Of a stretch of 64,000 nucleotides of DNA, positions 56,095-64,000 are shown piece after piece. The stretch spans positions 124,001-188,000 of the forward strand of contig JAIOPJ010000016.1 in the NCBI GenBank assembly GCA_021413975.1. Reading direction: 5' to 3'. Origin of the DNA: Gemmatimonadota bacterium (lineage in GTDB: Bacteria; Gemmatimonadota; Gemmatimonadetes; Gemmatimonadales; Gemmatimonadaceae). A program made the translations under genes and the position numbers. Position 1 is the first letter of the stretch; each line of letters begins with the position of its first letter. The notes below the pieces were generated by a model. That model did not search any database. It had not been told where the DNA came from and saw only the letters and a list, made by a program, of their open reading frames with translations.

Positions 56095-57630
56095 ATGAGC
56101 GTCCGGATCACGTCGGCGGCGCAGTCGGTGGCCCGTGAGGCCGCGGCCTTCGCCGCGGGCGTGGACTCCTACGCACTCATGCGCGCGGCGGGGGAGGTGA
56201 CGGCGGCACTGTTGCTCCGGCGGATCCCCGAGCTGCGGGAACGGGGTGCGCTCGTCTTCACGGGCACGGGGAACAACGGCGGCGATGCCTGGGTGGTGGC
56301 GGGCGCGCTCGCGCGCGCCGGGTGTCCGGTCAGCATCGACGCCCTCGGCGAACCCAAGACCGAGAATGCCAAGCAGGCCCGCGCCGAGTCGCTCGCGGCC
56401 GTGGACGCGGCGGCGCGCGCGAACTGGCCGGCCGTCATCGTCGACGGGCTGCTGGGCACCGGCACCACCGGAGAGGCCGCCGGCGAGGCCGCCCAGGCGA
56501 TCGTCCGCATCAACGAGCTCGGCGCGCGCGGCACGCCGATCGTGGCGATCGACGTGCCGAGCGGGCTCGACGCGAGCACCGGTGGAGGCGGCACGGTCGT
56601 GCACGCCCAGCATACCTGCACCTACGGCACGCTCAAGCGCGGCCTGCTCCTGCGGCGCGACGAGGCCGGGGCGATCCACGTGCTCGACATCGGGCTCGGT
56701 CATCATGCCGATCTCACCGACGGTGCACCGCAACTCGTGGACGCCGATTGGGTCCGTCGCGCCGTTCCGCCCATCCCGAGCGACGCCCACAAGGGCGTGC
56801 GTCGCCGGCTCGCGATCGTGGGCGGCGGCGACGGCATGGCCGGTGCGCCGATGCTCGCCGCCCGCGGGGCGATGCGCAGCGGGATCGGCATGGTGCAGCT
56901 GCTCGTCAATCCCAACAATGTCCCGGTCGTGCAGGCCGCCCTGCCCGAGACCATGGCGGCGCGCTGGCCCGTCACCGCCGAGGATCAGGAGCGGGTGCTC
57001 AGCTGGGCGCACGTGCTGCTGATCGGCCCCGGGCTGGGCCGTACAGCGATGACGCGCGCCCTCGTCGAGCGACTGCTCGTCGCCTGGCGCGGTCCGGTGC
57101 TGCTCGATGCCGACGCGCTCAATGTGTTCGAAGGGGAGCCGCGCACGCTCGGCTCGCTCCTCGGTGCCCGGCCCGCGATCGTCACGCCGCATCCGGTCGA
57201 AGCGGGGCGGCTGTTGCGGATCCCGGTCGCGACCGTGCTCGAGCGGCGATTCGACGTGGGGGCCGAACTCGCCAAGACGCTCGGCGCGACGGTCGTGCTC
57301 AAGGGGCCGCCGACGATCATCTCGTCACCCGACGGCCGCGTGGCGGTGTCGGCGGCCGGCGCACCGACGCTCGGCACCGCGGGCAGCGGGGACGTGCTCT
57401 CGGGGATCGCCGCGACGCTGCTCGGACAGACGCACGACCCATTCGGCGCGGCCACGAGCGCGGCCTGGATCCACGGCCGCGCCGGTGAGCGCGCCGCCGA
57501 GCTGGGCTCGGTGCGCGGCAGTTCGCTCGGCGACGTGATCGCGGCTCTGCGCGACGTCTGGGCGCTGACCGACGTCGCACTCGAGCCGCCGTTGCTCGGC
57601 GCGCTCTCTGCCGTGGGCACCCAGAGGTGA
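56095..57630 (+). CDS. nnr: Bifunctional NAD(P)H-hydrate epimerase/dehydratase
   Basis: A 511-residue repair enzyme for hydrated NAD(P)H. N-terminal YjeF_N epimerase (1-~215) with 'VFTGTGNNGGDAWVVAGALA', 'VDGLLGTGTTGEA' and 'AIDVPSGLDASTGG'. C-terminal ribokinase-fold dehydratase with 'GGGDGMAGAPMLAARGAMRSGIG', 'GPGLGRT', 'TPHPVEAGRLL', 'VLKGPPTII' and 'GTAGSGDVLSGIAATLL'. Start ATG 56095; the end overlaps thiL (GTGA). Confidence 0.94.
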   Translation: MSVRITSAAQSVAREAAAFAAGVDSYALMRAAGEVTAALLLRRIPELRERGALVFTGTGNNGGDAWVVAGALARAGCPVSIDALGEPKTENAKQARAESLAAVDAAARANWPAVIVDGLLGTGTTGEAAGEAAQAIVRINELGARGTPIVAIDVPSGLDASTGGGGTVVHAQHTCTYGTLKRGLLLRRDEAGAIHVLDIGLGHHADLTDGAPQLVDADWVRRAVPPIPSDAHKGVRRRLAIVGGGDGMAGAPMLAARGAMRSGIGMVQLLVNPNNVPVVQAALPETMAARWPVTAEDQERVLSWAHVLLIGPGLGRTAMTRALVERLLVAWRGPVLLDADALNVFEGEPRTLGSLLGARPAIVTPHPVEAGRLLRIPVATVLERRFDVGAELAKTLGATVVLKGPPTIISSPDGRVAVSAAGAPTLGTAGSGDVLSGIAATLLGQTHDPFGAATSAAWIHGRAGERAAELGSVRGSSLGDVIAALRDVWALTDVALEPPLLGALSAVGTQR

Positions 57631-58583
57631 GCCGTCACCTGACCCTCGGTCCGGGCAGCGAGTTCGACGCGGTGCGCGACCTGCTCGCCCGCTGGGGTCC
57701 GTCGGCGATCGGCATCGGGGACGACGGGGCGGTGCTCGACGTGCCGGCGGGATCGCGGCTCGTGGTGAGCACCGACAGCACCGTCGAAGAGGTGCACTTC
57801 AAGGCCGCCTGGCTCACGCCCGAGGAGATCGGCTGGCGCGCCACCACGGCGGCGCTCTCGGATCTCGCGGCGATGGGGGCCGCTCCGCTCGGCGTGCTCC
57901 TCGCGCTCACCGTGCCCGCACGGTGGCGCGGGTCACTGGGGGCACTCGCCGAAGGGATCGGCGCGGCCGTGAGCGCGCAGGGCGCCCCGATCGTCGGCGG
58001 CGACGTGACGGATGGCGATCGTCTCGCACTCGCCATCACCGTCCTCGGGCACTCCCGCAGGCCGCTCTCTCGCGCGGGCGCGCGCGCGGGCGACACGCTC
58101 TACGTCACCGGCGCACTCGGTGGACCCGGCAGTGCCCTCGCGGCCTGGATGTCGGGTCAGGTCCCGGGCGCGGCGGCGCGCGCGCGGTTCGCGCACCCCG
58201 AGGCGCGGATCGCCGCCGGCCAGTGGCTTGCCGCGCACGGCGCCACCGCCGCGATCGACCTGAGCGATGGCCTGGCCGGCGACGTGGCGCACATCGCGCA
58301 CGCGAGCGGCGTGCGCTGCCTCCTCACGCTCGACACGGTGCCGTGCATGGAGGGCGTGGGCATCAGCGAGGCGATCGTGAGTGGCGAGGAGTATGAACTG
58401 CTCGTCGCGGCCCCCGCGATCGACGTGCGGGCCTTCGCGGCGGCGCACGGCGGGCTCGCGCTCACCGCGATCGGCGAGGTCCGGGCTCCCGCTCCCGGCG
58501 ACGGCGCCGACGTCGTGGCCGAGCAGGGCGGGGCGCGCGTGACACTGCCGCGCGCCCATGACCACTTCGCCGAGGCGCGCTGA
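57627..58583 (+). CDS. thiL: Thiamine-monophosphate kinase
   Basis: A 318-residue PurM-fold kinase making thiamine diphosphate from thiamine monophosphate. 'GPGSEFDAVRDLLAR', 'AIGIGDDGAVLDVPAG', 'VVSTDSTVEEVHFK', 'TTAALSDLAAMGA', 'PIVGGDVTDGDRLALAITVLG', 'AIDLSDGLAGDVAHIA' and 'GEEYELLVA'. GTG 57627 overlaps the nnr stop. Confidence 0.94.
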   Translation: MSRHLTLGPGSEFDAVRDLLARWGPSAIGIGDDGAVLDVPAGSRLVVSTDSTVEEVHFKAAWLTPEEIGWRATTAALSDLAAMGAAPLGVLLALTVPARWRGSLGALAEGIGAAVSAQGAPIVGGDVTDGDRLALAITVLGHSRRPLSRAGARAGDTLYVTGALGGPGSALAAWMSGQVPGAAARARFAHPEARIAAGQWLAAHGATAAIDLSDGLAGDVAHIAHASGVRCLLTLDTVPCMEGVGISEAIVSGEEYELLVAAPAIDVRAFAAAHGGLALTAIGEVRAPAPGDGADVVAEQGGARVTLPRAHDHFAEAR

Positions 58584-58584
58584 G

Positions 58585-59334
58585 ATGCTGGCGACGCTGC
58601 GCGCCTGCTTGGTGGCGCTGAACCTGGTCATCTCGACCACGGTCTTCGGCGGGATCGTGCTGCTCTCGGCGCTCTTCCGTCTCAAGGACCACCCGGGGTC
58701 GCCGTATGCCTGGTGCCCGAAGTACTGGGGCCTGACCCATCTCTGGGTCGGCGGCGTGCGCGTGGTGGAGCATGACGCGGAACGCAAGCAGGGCGCCCAG
58801 CACATCTTCGTCGCCAACCACCTCAGCAACTTCGACGTCTTCGCGCTCGCGGCCAAGCTGCCCTGGATCAAGTTCGTCGCCAAGGCGGAGGTCTTCCGCG
58901 TGCCGCTGCTCGGGCCGGCGATGTCGCGCGCCGGCATGATCCCGGTCGAGCGCGCCAACCGGAAGTCGGCCTTCGCGAGCTACGCCGAGGCCAGCGACCG
59001 GATCAAGCGCGGTGCGTCGGTGGGCGTGTACCCGGAAGGGACCCGCGGCAACGCGTATCCGCTCCGGCCGTTCAAGAAGGGGCCGTTCGTCCTCGCGATC
59101 CAGATGCAGGCGCCGGTCGTCCCCGTGTTCGTGTACGGCGCCCTCGAGCGGCAGGTCAAGGGCGAGTTCAAGGTCTACCCCGGCACGATCCACATGCACT
59201 ATCTCCCTGCGATCCCGACCGCCGGCCTCGGCTACGAGGACCGCGACGAGCTCGCGCGGAAGGCGTACGAATCCATGGCCGAGTGCCTCCAGCGGGAGTA
59301 CGGGATCGCCTCCCCGCCGTTCCGGGGCTCGTAG
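58585..59334 (+). CDS. plsC: 1-acyl-sn-glycerol-3-phosphate acyltransferase
   Basis: A 249-residue membrane-associated enzyme forming phosphatidic acid. ATG 58585 is chosen because GAGG lies 9 bases before it; ATG 58558 in frame would overlap thiL. N-terminal hydrophobic helix ('VALNLVISTTVFGGIVLLSAL'), then HX4D as 'NHLSNFD', 'FVAKAEVFRVPLLGPAMSRAG' and 'VYPEGTRG'. Standard layout for the PlsC family. Confidence 0.92.
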   Translation: MLATLRACLVALNLVISTTVFGGIVLLSALFRLKDHPGSPYAWCPKYWGLTHLWVGGVRVVEHDAERKQGAQHIFVANHLSNFDVFALAAKLPWIKFVAKAEVFRVPLLGPAMSRAGMIPVERANRKSAFASYAEASDRIKRGASVGVYPEGTRGNAYPLRPFKKGPFVLAIQMQAPVVPVFVYGALERQVKGEFKVYPGTIHMHYLPAIPTAGLGYEDRDELARKAYESMAECLQREYGIASPPFRGS

Positions 59335-60672
<1,338 letters not shown>

Positions 60673-60686
60673 GTAGAGGAAGCAGA

Positions 60687-61067
60687 GTGGCGACCAAGCG
60701 AACCGGGGGGGCGGGGGCTGCGAAGCCGAAGGGCCGTCGCGCCCCCGGCGAGCCGATGACGGACAAGCAGATCATCGGTCGGGTGGTGGTGGGGTGCTTC
60801 GCGCTCGCGGTGGTGGCGTTCGCGGTGCAGGGGGGCGAGTACGGAACGAGTGACCTCCTGCGCCAGCGCCGGCAGTTGAAGCGCGAGCGGGCGGTGGTGG
60901 ATTCGCTCGCGCAGGCGGTCGAGCGGCTGAAGCTCCGGAAGAAGGCGGTCGAGAGCGATCCGGCGACGCAGGAGCGGATCGCGCGCGAGGAGTTCGGCAT
61001 GGTGAAGGGGAGCAAGGAGATCCTCTACCGGTTCACGGACGGGTCTTCGAGGGACTCGACGCCGTAG
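60687..61067 (+). CDS. ftsB: FtsB/DivIC-like septum formation initiator
   Basis: A 126-residue bitopic protein from GTG 60687: a basic cytoplasmic start, one transmembrane helix near 30-48 ('VVVGCFALAVVAFAVQGG'), then a coiled coil ('LLRQRRQLKRERAVVDSLAQAVERLKLRK') and a terminal 'ERIAREEFGMVKGSKEILYRF', the typical FtsB/DivIC end. It would act with FtsL and FtsQ at the division site. Its place directly after eno is the common bacterial order eno-ftsB. Confidence 0.88.
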   Translation: MATKRTGGAGAAKPKGRRAPGEPMTDKQIIGRVVVGCFALAVVAFAVQGGEYGTSDLLRQRRQLKRERAVVDSLAQAVERLKLRKKAVESDPATQERIAREEFGMVKGSKEILYRFTDGSSRDSTP

Positions 61068-61141
61068 GGCGCGCGACGAGCGCATCGCGGTGTGACCTGC
61101 GTCGCTTGCCGGGGTGCGCGCACGGCGGCACCTTCCACAGC

Positions 61142-64000
61142 ATGAAGGGCTCCCTGCGCAAGTCGGTCCTCGTCCTCGCGGCGCTCGCCGCGTCGAGCCT
61201 CAGCTGCGGCCGTGAGGTCACTGGGCCGGGCGGCGGGGTGCGCTGGGCGGCGGGGCTCGCCCTCGCTCCGCAGTTCCCGGCCGGATTCGTGGGCCCATCG
61301 GGCGTGAGCGTGGTCGCCTTCGCGCGCGTGAGGATCGTCTTCCGGCGAAGCGACGGCACGATCGCCCTCGACAAGTCGATCGACTTCCCGTCGGACGCCG
61401 ATTCCGTCCCGCTCACGCTCGCCGTGCCGCTCTCGGGGACCGCGTCGGAGACGGGCGAGCCGATGACGCTGACCATGTATTACGTCGACGCGGCCGGCGA
61501 CACCGTCTTCACGGGCGGTCCGGTGTCGCTGGTGGTGAAGCAGACGAAGGCGGGGGATCCGGCGCCTCCGCCGGTCCTCGTTCCCATCCGGTACACCGGG
61601 CCCGGATCGACCGCCACGCGCGTGGCGATCACCCCCAAGACGCTCACCCTGTTCCCGGGCGATCCGGCGCAGTTCGGCGCGCAGGCATTCGACGCGCAGA
61701 ACGCGGTGATCGCCGGGACTCCCGTCGGTTTCTCGAGCGCCGACACGACCCTGGTGCGAGTGGGCGCGAACGGTGCGGGCACCGCACAGCCGAAGCGCGG
61801 CACCACGCTGGTGATCGCGAGTCTGCTCACGGGCCAGGCCGACACGGCCACGGTCACGGTGGAGCTGAGGGCCGCCCTGATCGGAGGCGCCGGCGGGAAC
61901 GGGCAGTCGGGCGAGGCCGGTGGCACGCTCCCGGTCCCGGTGTCGGTGCGAGTCCTCGCGGCCGACAGCGTGCCGGTCGCCGGCGTAGCGGTGACGTTCG
62001 CGGCCACGGCGGGCGGCGTTCCCGGCGCCACCACCGTGGCGAGCGACGCCAACGGCATCGCGAGCACCGTGTGGACGCTCGGCGGCACCGTCGGCGCGCA
62101 GACGATGTCCGCGAGCGCGGCCGGACTCAGCGGCAGCCCGGTCACCTTCACGGCGACGGCCACCCAGGGTCCCGCGACGCAGCTGGTCGTGACCTCGCAG
62201 CCCGCCGCGAGCGTCGCCGGCGTGCCGATCTCGCCCGCGGTCGTCGTCGCGGCACGCACGGCGCTCGGGCTGCCGGCGGCGACATTCGCCGACAGCGTGA
62301 CCATCGCGGTCGCGACGAACCCCGGTGGCGCGACACTCGGCGGCACGCGCACCGTGGCCGCGGTCAACGGCGTCGCGACGTTCGCCGACCTCTCGCTCGA
62401 CAAGGCGGGTGCCGGCTACACGCTCGCCGCATCGGCCGCCGGGCTCTCCCCGGCGACGACGACCGGCTTCGGCATCACGCCGGCGGCCGCATCGGCGCTC
62501 GTCTTCAGCGTGCAACCGGCGGGCGGCACGCCCGGCGGGACGCTCGCGCCGTCGCCGCGGGCGACCGCGGTGGACGCATTCGGCAACCTGACGACGTTCG
62601 CCGGGACGGTCACGCTCGCCCTGGGCGCGAATCCCGGCGGCGCGACGCTGACCGGCACCACGTCGGTCACCGCGGTGAACGGCGTCGCCACCTGGACCAA
62701 CGTGCAGGTGAGCGCGCCGGGGATCGGCTACACGTTCGTCGCGAGTGCGGCGGGCCTGTCGAACGCGACGAGCGATCCGTTCTCCATCGGGACCGGCGTC
62801 CTCTCGTGGGTGAACGCGAGCGGCGGCAACTGGAGCAATGCCGCCAACTGGGACCAGAACCGGGTGCCCACGGCGTCGGACGTGGTGGCGATATCGCTCT
62901 CCGGGACCTACACGGTCACGCTCGACGTCAACCCGAACGTGGCGTCGCTACAGGTGGGCGGGGCGAGCGGGACGCAGACGCTCGCGATGAACGGTCGCAC
63001 GCTCGCGCTCGGCGGCTCGATGCTCGTGGGCGCGAACGGGGCGGTGAGCGCGACCAACAGCGCGATCACCGGCGCCGGCGCGCTGACGAACACCGGCCTC
63101 GTCACGCTGGTGGCCACGACGATCGCCGTGCCGCTCGAGAACCGGGCGCTGCTGATCGCGTCGGGCGCATCGGCGATCGGCGGCGCCCTCACGACGACGC
63201 CCGCCTCGATCGTGCGCGTCGGACAGGTGGACGGGAGCAACTCGGTCGCCACCCTCACGGTCGCCAACGGCTTCACGAACACCGGGACGATCGAGCTCAC
63301 GGTCATCTTCAACGCCGCTTACAGCTCGCAGCTGGCGGTGACCACCGGCTCGCTCGTCAACGCGCCCGGGGCGACGCTCGCGGCGCTGCCGGGGACGACC
63401 GGGGGCGGCACCCGCACGCTCGCGGCGCAGCTCGACAACCAGGGCACGCTCGCGCTGGCGGTCCCGCTCTCGATCAATCGCGCGGGCGCGGCCCACCTGA
63501 ACAGCGGCACGATCGACCTCACGAGCGGCGACCTCACGCTCACGCAGAGCGGCGTGGGCGCGAGCTTCACGAACGTCGGCGACATCACCGTCGGTGCCGG
63601 GCGTTCGCTCGTCGTGAACGGCGGGACGTTCGCGACCAACGGCGGGAGCGTGTCGGGCGCGGGCACCTTCTCCGCCAGCGGCGCGTCCATCGGACTCGGT
63701 GTCGGCATCGGCAGCGCGATCGGCGCAGTGGTCCTCGCCAACAGCACGGTGAATGGCCCCGGGACGCTCACGAGCGCCGCCGGCAGCACCATGACGCTGG
63801 TCGCGAGCACCGTGAACTCGCCGCTCGACAACCTCGGCATCATCAACGCCTCCGGCGCCTCGGCGATCAACGGCGCGTTCGCGAACCCGGCCGGTTCGCT
63901 CCTGCGGGTGGGCCAGGTGGACGGATCCAACTCGGTCGCGAACCTCGCGTTCGCCGCCGGCTTCACGAACGGCGGCGCGATCGAGCTCACGGTGCTCTTC
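61142..64000 (+). CDS. Large repeat-rich surface lipoprotein, 3' end beyond window
   Basis: An open frame from ATG 61142 without a stop to the end (953 residues seen). SPII signal peptide with lipobox near 'ASSLSC'. Then Ig/invasin-like modules: a first (about 160-250), two related modules sharing 'NPGGATL' and 'AVNGVAT' (about residues 400 and 500), and then from about 560 a beta-solenoid-like region that opens with 'SGGNWSNAANWDQNRVPTASD', resembling autotransporter-type repeats. In it 'RVGQVDGSNSVA' occurs twice, 690 bases apart, so a long repeat unit is likely. Surface adhesin or polysaccharide-binding role is inferred. The gene follows ftsB with a 74-base gap. Confidence 0.85.
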   Translation, partial: MKGSLRKSVLVLAALAASSLSCGREVTGPGGGVRWAAGLALAPQFPAGFVGPSGVSVVAFARVRIVFRRSDGTIALDKSIDFPSDADSVPLTLAVPLSGTASETGEPMTLTMYYVDAAGDTVFTGGPVSLVVKQTKAGDPAPPPVLVPIRYTGPGSTATRVAITPKTLTLFPGDPAQFGAQAFDAQNAVIAGTPVGFSSADTTLVRVGANGAGTAQPKRGTTLVIASLLTGQADTATVTVELRAALIGGAGGNGQSGEAGGTLPVPVSVRVLAADSVPVAGVAVTFAATAGGVPGATTVASDANGIASTVWTLGGTVGAQTMSASAAGLSGSPVTFTATATQGPATQLVVTSQPAASVAGVPISPAVVVAARTALGLPAATFADSVTIAVATNPGGATLGGTRTVAAVNGVATFADLSLDKAGAGYTLAASAAGLSPATTTGFGITPAAASALVFSVQPAGGTPGGTLAPSPRATAVDAFGNLTTFAGTVTLALGANPGGATLTGTTSVTAVNGVATWTNVQVSAPGIGYTFVASAAGLSNATSDPFSIGTGVLSWVNASGGNWSNAANWDQNRVPTASDVVAISLSGTYTVTLDVNPNVASLQVGGASGTQTLAMNGRTLALGGSMLVGANGAVSATNSAITGAGALTNTGLVTLVATTIAVPLENRALLIASGASAIGGALTTTPASIVRVGQVDGSNSVATLTVANGFTNTGTIELTVIFNAAYSSQLAVTTGSLVNAPGATLAALPGTTGGGTRTLAAQLDNQGTLALAVPLSINRAGAAHLNSGTIDLTSGDLTLTQSGVGASFTNVGDITVGAGRSLVVNGGTFATNGGSVSGAGTFSASGASIGLGVGIGSAIGAVVLANSTVNGPGTLTSAAGSTMTLVASTVNSPLDNLGIINASGASAINGAFANPAGSLLRVGQVDGSNSVANLAFAAGFTNGGAIELTVLF

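Noticed and set aside
61025..62515. Minus-strand frame opposite the terminal lipoprotein
   Set aside because: The plus strand has a signal peptide, lipobox and repeated modules in one uninterrupted frame.

Overview
The window is high-G+C chromosomal DNA from a diderm bacterium. Gene density is very high and many genes overlap by 4 bases (ATGA or GTGA). The gene set (DUF4159/DUF4175-type genes, a Minf_1886-family gene, a membrane pyrophosphatase, many SPII lipoproteins with Ig or carboxypeptidase-regulatory-like domains, gmhB) suggests Gemmatimonadota. That placement is inference from gene content. No phage, transposase or CRISPR array is visible.

Bases 1-5848 hold the most unusual locus: a RiPP cluster with the features of a phosphorylating lasso-peptide pathway. 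Three short precursor genes (21-176, 291-458, 4483-4677) each carry a YxxPxLxxxGxxxxLT leader motif, an Asp placed for a nine-residue ring (ninth in two, ninth or tenth in the third) and the same C-terminal RRTG. They surround a PRMT-like methyltransferase whose C-terminus resembles a PqqD/RRE domain, a glutaminase-dead asparagine-synthetase-type cyclase, an HPr-kinase-like kinase and a nucleotidyltransferase. No separate B1 or B2 (leader peptidase) gene is in the window. They may lie upstream of base 1.

Bases 5855-17483 are mostly minus strand: ychF, hppA, pth, rplY, prs, tRNA-Gln, ispE, a flippase-like membrane protein, a degenerate HPt protein, pdxJ and mce. From 17589 to 30882 a long plus-strand run follows: trxA, an unknown gene, rsmI, then seven tightly packed genes (DUF4159, DUF4175-like, TPR, secreted GATase-like, JAMM-DinG fusion, FAH family, one unknown).

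Bases 30879-45714 are mostly minus strand: a LexA-like repressor that has lost its self-cleavage residues, gltX, two tRNA-Ser genes, a DUF2723 membrane protein, purH, purN, gmhB, selA, an Ig-like lipoprotein, valS and a BON-domain protein with a long acidic tract. Two small plus-strand genes (a lipoprotein and an HPt protein) sit among them. From 45822 to the end the plus strand carries thrS, fatty-acid/hydroxybutyrate genes (thiolase, 3-hydroxyacyl-CoA dehydrogenase, acyl-CoA dehydrogenase), a leucine-dehydrogenase-type enzyme, rpiB, glyA, Minf_1886, nnr, thiL, plsC, eno, an FtsB-like gene and a large repeat-rich lipoprotein cut off by the window end.

A dispersed repeat built on GATGAAGG / CTGAAAGATG occupies several intergenic gaps, often as closely spaced inverted pairs. 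No gene-free stretch exceeds 300 bases.
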